Source: Microbacterium elymi
GTDB lineage: Bacteria > Actinomycetota > Actinomycetes > Actinomycetales > Microbacteriaceae
Direction: 5' to 3'
Length of the DNA: 64,000 nucleotides
Assembly: GCF_021582895.2 (NCBI RefSeq)
Contig: NZ_CP091139.2
Location: 3,410,001-3,474,000 of the forward strand
Every line of letters starts with the position of its first letter. The stretch's first letter is position 1. This document shows, in pieces, positions 31,972 to 40,137 of the stretch. The notes below the pieces were generated by a model. It was not told where the DNA came from. It made no database searches and saw only the letters and a program-made list of their open reading frames with translations. Both the position numbers and the translations under genes were made by a program.

Positions 31972-32153
31972 TGACGTTTCCGAGCTTGCGTGCCGCTCCG
32001 GCTGAGGTCAGGAGTCGATCGACTCTCACCGAGACCGTACATGCCACGCCGCCGACATGATCGCCTCACATCAGGTTGGTGACCACTTCATCAGAGCCGG
32101 GCGTCGATCTACCGCCTGTCGACATACGGCGCTCCCGGACATGCCCGGGGGCG
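31972..32153. other. Intergenic stretch after the tRNA terminator
   Basis: About 180 bases with no gene I can support. No repeat of the tRNA 3' end (an attachment-site duplicate) was seen here or at the far end of the accessory block. Confidence 0.5.
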
Positions 32154-32714
32154 TCAGCGCGCGGTGTCGACGGGGGCGAAGATGGTGCGCACCGTAGCCG
32201 CGATGACCGCCTCCGCGTCGATGTGCGCGTGCCGCCCGATCACATGCAGGAACAGGCCCTCGAAGCAGGTCGCGATCAACTGCACGCCGAGCAGCGGATC
32301 CGGCGCGCCGAGTGCCACGAGGGCGGGCAGGATCGAGCGCTCGATGCCGACCCTGCCCGCAGCGAGCGCGGACCGCACTGCCGCGTCATGGCCCCCTTCG
32401 ACGATCAGCGCGAGCCGCGCGGTCGTCATCGTGCGCGACGGGCCGACCAGGTAGCGGAAGAGCGCCGTCAGTGACTCGGCGAACTCATCGGGGGTGCTCG
32501 CTGCGAAGCCGGTGGCGATCTCGGGCAGTTCGCTCGCGACCATGTACTCGCAGACACCGAGCAGGAGCGCTTCACGCGTGCGGAAGACGTTCGAGGTGGA
32601 CCCCCGCGGGAACCCGGCGCGTTCGTCCACGCGCAGATGGGTCAGCGCGCGGATGCCGCCGCTGGCCAGCAGATCGATCGCTGCGGAGATCGCGCGGTCT
32701 CGATGACTCGTCAT
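32154..32714 (-). CDS. TetR/AcrR family transcriptional regulator
   Basis: Intact, 186 residues. The N-terminal helix-turn-helix is RAISAAIDLLASGGIRALTHLRVDERAGFPRGSTSNVFRTREALL, a TetR_N domain with a slightly unusual recognition helix. The C-terminal helices (ALFRYLVGPSRTMTTARLALIVEGG.. LIATCFEGLFLHVIGR) form the ligand and dimer domain. It diverges from a small membrane protein gene across 58 bases containing two similar operator-like repeats, so it probably represses both. Confidence 0.88.
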   Translation of the reverse strand: MTSHRDRAISAAIDLLASGGIRALTHLRVDERAGFPRGSTSNVFRTREALLLGVCEYMVASELPEIATGFAASTPDEFAESLTALFRYLVGPSRTMTTARLALIVEGGHDAAVRSALAAGRVGIERSILPALVALGAPDPLLGVQLIATCFEGLFLHVIGRHAHIDAEAVIAATVRTIFAPVDTAR

Positions 32715-32725
32715 GGAACTACTCT

Positions 32726-32761
32726 ACTATGACCGCAGTGACGAAACACTATGGCCGTAGT
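32726..32761. promoter_or_regulatory. Two tandem operator-like repeats, TetR/DUF divergent region
   Basis: ACTATGACCGCAGT (32726-32739) and ACTATGGCCGTAGT (32748-32761) differ at two positions and start 22 bases apart, two helical turns. Each is a near palindrome of form ACTA-YGGCCR-TAGT. The second overlaps TAGTATTAT, a likely -10 for the rightward gene. Confidence 0.65.
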
Positions 32762-32772
32762 ATTATGGGTCC

Positions 32773-33198
32773 ATGTCACCCATCGCGCTCCTGGCAGGAC
32801 TCGTACTCGTCTTCCTCGCGACCACGGCCATCCTCGGCGTGGCATCCCTCGCGGCCTGGCGGCGTCACCGCACTGCGGACTTTCCCACGAAGAAGGTCAC
32901 AGCCCACGTCACGTTGCAGGGCATGAGCATCGTGCTCTGGATCGTCTTCCTCGTAACGATGCAGCCGTGGATCGCCTGGGCCGCGTTTGCCGTCATCACG
33001 GCAGGTCAGGTCTTCGGCGACCTCCTCATGTTCGCGAGCTACCGCGCGCGGCACCGCATCGCCAAGGCCGGCAGTTACGGTGCGGTAGTGAAAGACGTAC
33101 TCGGATTCAGGCGCCCTCTTCCCGCGCTCCACGCGATCATCGGAGCCCTCGGATGGTTCACCATGCTCACCGTCTGCATCCTGGCAACGCTCGCGTAG
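32773..33198 (+). CDS. Small four-helix membrane protein
   Basis: Intact, 141 residues. Hydrophobic helices: IALLAGLVLVFLATTAILGVASLAAW, GMSIVLWIVFLVTMQPWIAW, AAFAVITAGQVFGDLLMFA and ALHAIIGALGWFTMLTVCILATLA. No catalytic motif is seen and I do not recognise the family. Its position opposite a TetR gene suggests an inducible membrane function. Confidence 0.7.
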   Translation: MSPIALLAGLVLVFLATTAILGVASLAAWRRHRTADFPTKKVTAHVTLQGMSIVLWIVFLVTMQPWIAWAAFAVITAGQVFGDLLMFASYRARHRIAKAGSYGAVVKDVLGFRRPLPALHAIIGALGWFTMLTVCILATLA

Positions 33199-33273
33199 CG
33201 GTGGTCTCGGCGCGGTCAACGTCGGGACACCAGCTATGGAAACCCCACCTACCGCATCAGATTGGAGATACTC

Positions 33274-33624
33274 ATGAACCTCTTGGTCACCCCCGTACTG
33301 GTCGTTCTCATCGGACTCTTCGTCCGGTCACGGCTGATCGCGACGCTGCTCTATCTCGTGATCGAGGCGATCCTCTTCACGTTCCAGACGCTCGCCGTGC
33401 TCCTGGGCTGGATGGCAGGAGAAGGCGGTTTCGGCGGAGCCACTGAACAAGGCGCTTTCGGGCCCGCCCCCACAGGCTTCCCGCTGAAGTTCGATGAAGG
33501 AGAGTTCTGGGCCTACGGCCTCGTCAACCTTGGGATCATGACGATCGGAGTGGCGATTGTCGTGCTGATCGTCACCCTCCGCAATCGCAGCCGGGCGAAG
33601 AAGAACGCCGTCACCGTGAACTGA
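33274..33624 (+). CDS. Small two-helix membrane protein
   Basis: 116 residues. ATG 33274 is chosen because GGAG (33264-33267) sits 6 bases before it; an in-frame TTG at 33262 overlaps that site. Helices are LLVTPVLVVLIGLFVRSRLIATLLYLVIEAILFTFQTLAVLLGWM and LVNLGIMTIGVAIVVLIVTL, with a Gly-rich, acidic loop between them. Family unknown. It may share a transcript with the preceding membrane gene. Confidence 0.65.
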   Translation: MNLLVTPVLVVLIGLFVRSRLIATLLYLVIEAILFTFQTLAVLLGWMAGEGGFGGATEQGAFGPAPTGFPLKFDEGEFWAYGLVNLGIMTIGVAIVVLIVTLRNRSRAKKNAVTVN

Positions 33625-33714
33625 GGGACCAGGTGTCAACGTCGGTCGAAGATTGACGCCTTTTCGTCGTTGAATATTGACCTCCCGCCCCACAAATCGA
33701 AGTTCTGATCGAGC

Positions 33715-33867
33715 TGAGCCATCTCCCATGAGATTCGATCGGATGCGCTTGCCGCGGAGCACGGCGAACGCATCGTCAGGTTCGTGCCCATCGGAGCTAC
33801 TGAGTCGGTAGAGATCACCTGCACCGCACAGACGCTGTTGCACTCACCTGGTGGGCAGATCGTCTAG
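33715..33867 (+). pseudogene. Possible C-terminal gene fragment
   Basis: A reading frame entered after an in-frame stop gives about 50 residues (SDALAAEHGERIVRFVPIG, then ATESVEITCTAQTLLHSPGG) ending at TAG 33867. It looks protein-like but has no start and overlaps the end of the convergent FUSC gene. The family is not recognised. The rest of the 33625-33714 gap shows nothing. Confidence 0.35.
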
Positions 33868-34892
33868 GCCGCAGACGACTGGTCAGTCTTCCGGAGTGCG
33901 GCAGAGATGACGGCGATCAGCGTACCCGCGGCAACGCCGATCACGGTCTCGAGCGCCCGGTCGCGAAGTAGCACGTCCGCGGGCGTCGGCGCCGCGAGTT
34001 CCACCATGAGCAGCGCGAGTGGCGTGACGAAGATCATCGCGATGCCGTAGTTGCGCCCGACGAACATCTCTGCGCCGACCTGACACACGACGGCGACGGC
34101 GATGACGGCCACGGGCGGAAGGTGCAGAGCGAGGATGCCGGCAGCCACCAGCACTCCCAGCAGCGTTCCGACAAGGCGTTGCAGTCCGCGGATCAGTCGT
34201 GCATTCACACGAGCGCCACTGACCGCCGCCACTGCACCGACCATTGCCCAGTACCAGTGGGAGTCCAGCAGCGCGAACCCGATCACACCCGCGAGCATCG
34301 CGGCGGCCCCAACGGTGACCGCCATCTCCCACGCGATGTTTCCCACCCGCCGGGGCGATATGCCCGGTGTTGCCGTCGGTATGGAGCGCGCGGCGGCGAC
34401 GACGGTCACCAGCAGTGCGAACATGACGCTCGCTCCTCCGACGATGATGACGTTGAGGAAACTCATGGCGGATGCGGGGATGCTGGCCGTCGCGCCGGTC
34501 GCGAACACCACGAAAAGCGATCCGGGCGGATGCCACCGCATCGCGTAGGCGACCAGGGTGATCAGTGACGCGACTGCGGACACCGCGACCACCGACACCA
34601 GTGCCGGTGCCCCGACGACGGAGAGCCCGGTGCCCGCGAGCATCGCGCCGAGCAGAACACCACCGGCGCTTGCCTGCATGCGCACGCGGTCCGCGAAACC
34701 GTCGTTGCGGCCGTACAGAGCGGCGAACGCTCCGAAGCTCGCATAGATGCTGAGGTCGAGCCGCCCGACCGCCCACAGAATCAGTAAGGGCACGCCGACG
34801 CTCACGGCCGCCCGCAACGCAACCCGGTGATCGCCGCGGGAAGGGACGATCCGAAACACCCCCGTCCACACACGCCCCCCGGAACTCGCCAC
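33864..34892 (-). CDS. FUSC family membrane protein
   Basis: Intact, 342 residues with ten or more hydrophobic helices in two halves, e.g. VGVPLLILWAVGRLDLSIYASFGAFAALYGRN near the start and VAVVCQVGAEMFVGRNYGIAMIFVTPLALLMVEL near the end. The motif GRNYGIAMIFVTPLAL with RxxET..G is typical of the fusaric-acid-resistance/aromatic acid exporter (FUSC, YccS-like) family. Export of aromatic or toxic acids is inferred from the family only. Confidence 0.88.
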   Translation of the reverse strand: MASSGGRVWTGVFRIVPSRGDHRVALRAAVSVGVPLLILWAVGRLDLSIYASFGAFAALYGRNDGFADRVRMQASAGGVLLGAMLAGTGLSVVGAPALVSVVAVSAVASLITLVAYAMRWHPPGSLFVVFATGATASIPASAMSFLNVIIVGGASVMFALLVTVVAAARSIPTATPGISPRRVGNIAWEMAVTVGAAAMLAGVIGFALLDSHWYWAMVGAVAAVSGARVNARLIRGLQRLVGTLLGVLVAAGILALHLPPVAVIAVAVVCQVGAEMFVGRNYGIAMIFVTPLALLMVELAAPTPADVLLRDRALETVIGVAAGTLIAVISAALRKTDQSSAA

Positions 34893-35134
34893 ACCTCAAG
34901 CGTAGAGAAGGAATCGCAACGTCGATCGCAGACGCCCGTGCCATGGCCAACAGGCCGCCTGGTGCCATCGTCATCGACACAGCACACGCACGCCAGACCA
35001 GGTTGCGGAGCCGCGGCTGTTCATCGCCGTCGTCCTGGATTACGCTGAGCAGGCGCCGCGCGCGAGTGCGACGCGCCTCTGTCGCGCGTGTACCCGATAC
35101 GGCGACGAATCTGGGGAGAACGATCACGAACGGC
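34893..35134. other. Intergenic region without recognised features
   Basis: About 240 bases between the divergent FUSC and esterase genes. No long conserved frame, hairpin or clear promoter pair was found; GGGGAGAACGATC lies shortly before the esterase start. Confidence 0.4.
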
Positions 35135-36119
35135 ATGCGAGAGCCCGGGCGCCCGAGCCTGTGGCAGCGGCGATTGATCCGCGTCGCCGCGTCACTCGTC
35201 GCGGTCGCCACCGTGACGGCGGGCTGGTATCACGTGTCAGTGCAGCCGGAGCCCCCCGTGGCACAGGTCGCCGTCGGCGCCCCGCAGGCCGACGCGGCCG
35301 TTGCCGATGCCGTCACCGAGTGGCCGACCGTCACGATCCCGACTCCGGATGCGTCCGACGCACACCTGCTGATCTTCGGGGAGCGCGAGAATTCGCCCAA
35401 GCCGGTGGTGCTGTGGATCCACGGCGGGGGGTACGTCTCCGGGTCGGCGGCGAGACTCGCGCCGTTCACTCGCCGGCTCGCCGGCCAGGGCTACATCGTG
35501 GCGAGCCTCGACTATTCGCTCGCGCCCGAGTCGCGGCATCCGGTTCCCGTTCGGCAGGCGAATGCCGCCCTCGGGTTCATCCGTGACCACATCGCCGAGT
35601 ATGGTGGCGACCCGCAGCGCGTCTTCGTCGGCGGCGACTCCGCCGGTGCGCAGATCGCGAGTGAACTGGCCGTCGTCGTCACGAACCCCGTGTTCGCCGG
35701 CGTCCTCGCGCTCGAGCCGTCGCTCCACAGCGCGAGCCTGCGGGGAGTCATCCTCTACTGCGGTCTGTTCGACATGAGCACCGTCGCAGCCACCCGCTTC
35801 CCGCACCTGCAGCGCTACATGTCCTCGTACACCGGGTACGACGACTGGGAGCGCGCGCCCTTCATCGCTCAGCTGTCGACGACGGTGCAGGCCAGCGCGG
35901 CGTATCCGCCGACGTTCCTGACGGTCGGCGACGCGGATCCGTTCGAGTCCCAGTCGAAGGAGCTCGCCCGTGAGCTTGCGCTCTCGAGGCGTCGTGACCG
36001 ACGTGCTGTTCTGGAAGGACGGTGGACTGAAGCACGAATACCAGTTCTTGTCGAGCCTGCCGCAAGCCCGCACCGCTCTCGAGCGCACCGTCGCCTTCAT
36101 CGAGGCGCACAGCGACTGA
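35135..36119 (+). CDS. Alpha/beta hydrolase, hormone-sensitive-lipase type, membrane-anchored or secreted, one frameshift
   Basis: About 327 residues. The N-terminus (RRLIRVAASLVAVATVTAGWYHVSV) is a signal anchor. The oxyanion-hole motif is HGGGYVSG, the nucleophile elbow GGDSAGAQIA, the acid DADPFE and the His near HEYQFLSSL, so the full Ser-Asp-His set of the HSL esterase family is present. The frame changes near 35972, where GAGCTTGCG reads for GAGCTGCG, the only such break in the accessory block. Substrate unknown; carboxyl-ester hydrolysis is expected. Confidence 0.85.
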
Positions 36120-36223
36120 CCGTGGGGTGACTGCGACCGGCTGTTCGCGGATTTGCCGGTCCCGTTGGCGCTCCGATCTCGCAGCTCCGGTCGCCGCCGG
36201 CCGCCCTGGCCGTCGAGGGTGCT

Positions 36224-37162
36224 CTAACCCGTGATGCGGGGGAATGACCAGGTGCCGTCGAGGATCTCCGGGCGCGGCCGGTACAGGCGCACGAGGTAGT
36301 TCCATCCGTCGGTGATGGGGATGGCGTTGGGGACGTCCGGCGGATAGTCGCCGAACCGCACTGTCGTGGAGCCGTCGGCGTCCTTGACACCGGTCACGCT
36401 GTTGACGGTGTAGGCGTCGCGGGGATTGGCCTCGAAGAATCCCTGAGCGTTGTAGACCGAGATGGACCAGAAGCCGTCCACCGGGACATCGCCGACGGTG
36501 AGCTCGTAGCGTCCGAGGGGCAGGCGAGGGTCGACGCCGATGTAGGAGGCCTCCGAGGTGGGAAGCCCACCCCAGCCGGCGGCGGTGCCGATGAGATGCC
36601 GTACCGGCTCGACCTCGTCTTCGGTCCCGAACATGCGATCGAAGCCGGTGAGGTTGCGGGCCAGCGCCAGCAGAGCATCCCGCGTCTCATCCAGGGATGT
36701 CTTGTCATAGTCGGGATACTCGAAGGCCGCGGCGGATTCGCCCGTCAGCCCGATCTCATCCTGGATCGCCGCAACCGCGGTGACGTCCGCCGGATCGACG
36801 GGATCCACGAGGGTACGCACCGCGACGACGACGTGGTCGCTGCCGAGTTCGTCCGCAGTGAGGTCGTAGGCGCCCGGTTCGTGGAAGATCGCCCGGACGA
36901 AGTGGTCCTGGTTGACGACCATCGCCGACAGATAGCGGTCATCTTGTTCGGGAAGGGTGAGCTTCGCGCCGGAGCTCACGTCGACGACGGCGAAGCTGTA
37001 GAGCGTGTCTCTGTTGAGCCGGATCACGGCCTGATCGTCGATCGCGGCGGGCGCTCGGTTGTGCACGAACAGGTTCACGCCGCCTGCACTCTGCTGCAGG
37101 TCGTGAAACATCCGATCCGTCTCGGCGCGGGTGAAGTTGTCGGTGTTCACGAGGATGACCAC
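36224..37162 (-). CDS. DUF1254/DUF1214 domain protein
   Basis: About 312 residues. The DUF1254 part starts FTRAETDRMFHDLQQ and contains NRDTLYSFAVVDVSSGAKLTLP and DRYLSAMVVNQDHF. The DUF1214 part has GRYELTVGDVPVDGFWSISVYNAQGFFEANPRDAYTVNSVT and ends NYLVRLYRPRPEILDGTWSFP. GTG 37162 is taken as the start because homologues begin shortly before this motif; the open frame continues to 37261. No signal peptide is seen at this start. Function unknown; some members are annotated as envelope proteins. Confidence 0.8.
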   Translation of the reverse strand: MVILVNTDNFTRAETDRMFHDLQQSAGGVNLFVHNRAPAAIDDQAVIRLNRDTLYSFAVVDVSSGAKLTLPEQDDRYLSAMVVNQDHFVRAIFHEPGAYDLTADELGSDHVVVAVRTLVDPVDPADVTAVAAIQDEIGLTGESAAAFEYPDYDKTSLDETRDALLALARNLTGFDRMFGTEDEVEPVRHLIGTAAGWGGLPTSEASYIGVDPRLPLGRYELTVGDVPVDGFWSISVYNAQGFFEANPRDAYTVNSVTGVKDADGSTTVRFGDYPPDVPNAIPITDGWNYLVRLYRPRPEILDGTWSFPRITG

Positions 37163-37312
37163 ACGCTGATCATGGCAGGCCGCCGACCGGAACGCGAGAA
37201 CAGCGGCCGCGGTTGACCTGCAGACAGGTCGGACGCCATCATGAACGAGCCGGCCGCGCACGCAGCGGACCGAGAGTTGTCATCTCATCGCGCCGCAGAT
37301 CAGAGGGTCAGA

Positions 37313-37942
37313 ATGCCGGACACCACCTGCCATATGTCCATCTCGCTCGACGGCTTCGTCGCCGGTCCGAGCCAGAGCCGCGAGCATCCGCTCGGCCGGC
37401 GTGGACAGGAACTGCACCGCTGGCATCTCGGCGACGAGCGCGCCAACGACGCGGATGACAGCGCGGGCGGATGGCTGATGCGCCCGCGGGGCGCGTACGT
37501 GATGGGCCGCAACATGTTCGGCCCGATCCGCGAGGAGTGGGACGAGGACTGGCGCGGTTGGTGGGGACCGGAGCCGCCCTACCACGCACCGGTCTTCGTC
37601 CTCACACATCATGCGCACGATCCGATCGAGATGGACGGCGGAACGACCTTCTTCTTCGTCACCGACGGCTTCGATGCCGCTTATGCGCGCGCGCAGGAGG
37701 CGGCGGGCGACGACGGTGTGGACATCGCGGGTGGCGCCTCCACCGTGCGCCAGGCGCTCGCCGCCGGTGTCGTGGACGAGCTGACGCTCGACGTCGCCCC
37801 CGTCCTGCTCGGCTCCGGTGAGCGCATCTTCGACGGCATCACCTCGTTCGGTTTCGAGCCCGTCGAGGTGCTGCATTCGCCGCTGGCCACCCACATCCGC
37901 TACCGTCGGGCTGCCACGTCGTCGGTCGGGCCGTCAGCGTGA
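37313..37942 (+). CDS. Dihydrofolate reductase family protein (RibD C-terminal-like)
   Basis: Intact, 209 residues from ATG 37313. The fold is indicated by MSISLDGFVAGP near the start, GAYVMGRNMFG, FVLTHHAHDPIEMDGGTTFFFV and DIAGGASTVRQALAAGVVDELTLDVAPVLLGSGERIF, all standard for the DHFR/RibD_C group of NADPH reductases. Many are of unknown substrate. It converges with the TetR gene and overlaps its end by 9 bases. Confidence 0.87.
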   Translation: MPDTTCHMSISLDGFVAGPSQSREHPLGRRGQELHRWHLGDERANDADDSAGGWLMRPRGAYVMGRNMFGPIREEWDEDWRGWWGPEPPYHAPVFVLTHHAHDPIEMDGGTTFFFVTDGFDAAYARAQEAAGDDGVDIAGGASTVRQALAAGVVDELTLDVAPVLLGSGERIFDGITSFGFEPVEVLHSPLATHIRYRRAATSSVGPSA

Positions 37943-38488
37943 CCGCTGGTGTTCGAAGCCGTCGAGGAGCCAGTTCAGTCCGTCGGTGAACAGACGGTCG
38001 TCGGCGGGCGCATCCGATCCGTTCTTCCAGAGGGTCGCGAATCCGATGACATAGACGTCGATGGCGGTGGCGAGGGTCTCTGCCCGTCGGCCCTCCACGC
38101 CCGCGCCCGACAGCACGGCGAGGGTTTGGTTCGTGTGCGTGAGCATGTTGGGGCCGGGCGTGTCCGACTGCAGGCTCGCCGCGACGATCCAGGGATGTCT
38201 CGTGCCGATCTGAATCGTTCGCCGTGCGATCGCGAACAACGCCTCTCGCCAGTTGTCCGGAATGTCCTCGAGGACGATTTCACTCATGACGTTGTCGAGC
38301 ATCCGGGAGATGAGATCGTCTTTGCTCGTGATGAAGGAATAGAGGCTCATCGGGCGGGCGCGCAGCGCTGCGGCGACGCTGCGGATGGACACGGATTCCA
38401 ACCCGTCGTGGTCGGCGATGTGCACGGACGCAGCGACGATGGATTCGAGGCTGAGCGGTGCCCGCTCCACGCTGTGATCGGACGTCAT
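37934..38488 (-). CDS. TetR/AcrR family transcriptional regulator
   Basis: 184 residues from ATG 38488 (MTSDHSVERAPLSLESIV); an ATG 14 codons upstream is in frame but covers the operator, so the later start is preferred. The HTH is ASVHIADHDGLESVSIRSVAAALRARPMSLYSFITSKDDLI, and the C-terminal TetR_C domain includes HPWIVAASLQSDTPGPNM. A GATAC-AGC-GTATC palindrome lies just upstream, with two related palindromes before the adjacent pump fragment, so it likely represses itself and that promoter region. Confidence 0.9.
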   Translation of the reverse strand: MTSDHSVERAPLSLESIVAASVHIADHDGLESVSIRSVAAALRARPMSLYSFITSKDDLISRMLDNVMSEIVLEDIPDNWREALFAIARRTIQIGTRHPWIVAASLQSDTPGPNMLTHTNQTLAVLSGAGVEGRRAETLATAIDVYVIGFATLWKNGSDAPADDRLFTDGLNWLLDGFEHQRSR

Positions 38489-38496
38489 GGCCTCAC

Positions 38497-38509
38497 GATA
38501 CAGCGTATC
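38497..38509. promoter_or_regulatory. TetR operator copy 1
   Basis: GATAC-AGC-GTATC, a perfect 5-bp inverted repeat around 3 bases, directly upstream of the TetR start at 38488. It matches the two larger palindromes at 38790 and 38828. Confidence 0.75.
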
Positions 38510-38526
38510 CACCATCTTCCCGGCCA

Positions 38527-38766
38527 TCAATCGGTGCGCTCGTCAAGGGGCATGGGCGCCCGTGCTCTGCGAGTGGCGCCAGCACGAAGGAACAAGACGG
38601 CAGACACGGACGCGTCGAACGCGGAGCGCATCGATTCCAGGGCGACGTTGACCATCGTGGCATCCATCTGAACCGCGAAGGTGCCGACGATGACCGCGAT
38701 GGCCAGCTTGATCAGGGTGGGCGTGAGGCGCGTGTCGTCCGCGCGCCCGGTTGAAGCGACAGCCAT
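38527..38766 (-). pseudogene. DHA2-type MFS efflux pump collapsed to its N- and C-terminal ends
   Basis: ATG 38766 begins MAVASTGRADDTRLTPTL and gives the first helix of a DHA2 (EmrB/QacA) transporter, LIKLAIAVIVGTFAVQMDATMVNVALESMRSAFDASVS, whose D-x-T-M-VNVAL motif is diagnostic. It then jumps to VLFLRAGATRRARAPMPLDERTD and stops, only 79 residues where about 450 are expected. The ending resembles a pump C-terminus, so an internal deletion of roughly 1.1-1.2 kb is inferred. It cannot transport. It lies directly upstream of the TetR gene that should control it. Confidence 0.75.
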
Positions 38767-38789
38767 GATGTTCCCTTGCCGAGGGTCGT

Positions 38790-38806
38790 GCGATACGGTG
38801 TATCGC
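38790..38806. promoter_or_regulatory. TetR operator copy 2
   Basis: GCGATAC-GGT-GTATCGC, perfect 7-bp arms, 24 bases upstream of the pump-fragment start. Confidence 0.78.
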
Positions 38807-38827
38807 ATGCGACGACTTACGGTACCA

Positions 38828-38854
38828 CAAGGGCGATACGGTGTATCGCCCTTG
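38828..38854. promoter_or_regulatory. TetR operator copy 3
   Basis: Perfect 12-bp arms (CAAGGGCGATAC and its complement) around GGT. Its centre is 43 bases from that of copy 2, about four helical turns. It lies between the divergent pump fragment and the RDD gene. Confidence 0.8.
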
Positions 38855-38916
38855 TCGGGCGATCTCACAGCAAGCGGCGGGCGTGGCGAGCCGGTGGGCC
38901 GGTCCCGGGGGAGCCG

Positions 38917-39471
38917 GTGAGCGTGCGGCACCCGTGGGCACGGTTTCTGGCCCTGCTGATCGACTGGGTGTGCATCCTCGCCTGGGTGGCGGTGACGGCA
39001 GCGGTGGGGATTCCGCTATACCTGACGGGCGCGATCGGGCCGGTGTCCCCGTTCGCGTTGAATGTGATCGCGGGAGCCGTGATGGTCGTCCCGGTCACGA
39101 TCGCCCTGGCGGCGTTGGAGTCCACCGCTGGACACGCCTCCCTCGGAAAGCGAGTCATGGGGCTCGTCGTGGTCCGTGCGGGAGGCGACGCACCCGTCCG
39201 ATTCCCTCGTGCCCTCGGGCGCACCGCGCTCAAGATCGCGCTCCCATGGACGCTCGGACACGCCGCAGTGATCGGACTCTCCGCGTCGAGCGCATCCGAC
39301 TCCGTGCCCGCGCCCATCGCAGTGCTGACGGCGGCCGCGTATGTCCTGCCGATCGCCTACATCGTCTCGCTGTTCCTCGGCAGCGGGCGGACACCCTACG
39401 ACCGGATCTGCGCCACGAAGGTCATCGCAGCGGCATCGGGACGAAGGACCCCACCACGGTCGCGACGATGA
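38917..39471 (+). CDS. RDD family membrane protein
   Basis: Intact, 184 residues from GTG 38917. The first helix HPWARFLALLIDWVCILAWVAVTAAVGIPLYL carries the Arg..Asp of the RDD signature. Later segments are NVIAGAVMVVPVTIALAAL, HASLGKRVMGLVVV and a final helix AAYVLPIAYIVSLFLG with TPYDRICATKVI. RDD proteins are small membrane proteins of mostly unknown role. It lies downstream of the double TetR operator and is probably part of that regulon. Confidence 0.88.
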   Translation: MSVRHPWARFLALLIDWVCILAWVAVTAAVGIPLYLTGAIGPVSPFALNVIAGAVMVVPVTIALAALESTAGHASLGKRVMGLVVVRAGGDAPVRFPRALGRTALKIALPWTLGHAAVIGLSASSASDSVPAPIAVLTAAAYVLPIAYIVSLFLGSGRTPYDRICATKVIAAASGRRTPPRSRR

Positions 39472-39480
39472 CGCGACGGG

Positions 39481-39503
39481 CCTCCGCGCTTTGAGCGCGG
39501 AGG
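39481..39503 (+). terminator. Terminator hairpin after the RDD gene
   Basis: CCTCCGCGCT-TTG-AGCGCGGAGG, perfect 10-bp stem with a 3-base loop, 9 bases after the stop. It also lies downstream of the convergent isochorismatase gene. Confidence 0.85.
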
Positions 39504-39582
39504 TCTGCTCTCCTCGGCGTGCACGACCTCGCAGTCGGTCCCGGCGCGGGGTGACCGTGTCGTGGGATGTCGGCCCCGGCCG

Positions 39583-40137
39583 TCAGCCGCTCGTCAGCAG
39601 TGCGGCCGTCTCGGTCAGCGTGATCTGCGGCGGATACAGTCCCATCACGTGCACGGCCGCATCGTGGTTCTCGGCGGTCGAGCCGGCGCAGGCGTCGGTG
39701 ACGACGGTGACGTAGGCGCCGGCATCCGCCGCCGCCAGCGCGGTGGAGATCACACAGCAGTCGGTCGAGACCCCGCACAGGACGAGCCGCGGCGCCGGAC
39801 CGGTGATGGCGGTCAGCTCGGGGCCCCACTTGCCGAAGGTCGGCCGGTCCACCGTCGGTCGTGCCGTGAGCGAGCGTGCGGCCGGCACCAGCGCATAGAG
39901 CGGGTCGTTCTCGGCCTGGTCGGCGAACGGCCACGCGGCGAAGTACGCGCCCCAGCTCGTCGCCCGATCTGCCGTGGGCACCCAGCGGGTGACGATCACC
40001 CGATCGCCGTGCGCGGCGGCCAGCTGCCGAATGCGCTCCATCGCGGCCGGGAAGAACGGCGAGCCCCAGGGCGATTGCGTCGAGGCGAAGATCTCCTGTG
40101 GATCGATCACCACGAGCCAGGCGGCATCCGCGGTCAT
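39583..40137 (-). CDS. Isochorismatase-family cysteine hydrolase
   Basis: Intact, 184 residues. The Asp-Lys-Cys triad is visible: Asp12 in VVIDPQ, the Lys in TFGKWGPEL, and Cys in LCGVSTDCCVISTA. The family includes nicotinamidases and other amide hydrolases. ATG 40137 overlaps the permease stop (ATGA), so the pair is one operon, suggesting that the hydrolase acts on the imported compound or a product of it. Confidence 0.9.
   Translation of the reverse strand: MTADAAWLVVIDPQEIFASTQSPWGSPFFPAAMERIRQLAAAHGDRVIVTRWVPTADRATSWGAYFAAWPFADQAENDPLYALVPAARSLTARPTVDRPTFGKWGPELTAITGPAPRLVLCGVSTDCCVISTALAAADAGAYVTVVTDACAGSTAENHDAAVHVMGLYPPQITLTETAALLTSG

Noticed and set aside
31844..32153. Integrated phage or ICE at tRNA-Ala
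   Set aside because: No integrase, excisionase, structural or conjugation gene and no duplicate of the tRNA 3' end was found; only an accessory block of uncertain origin can be claimed.
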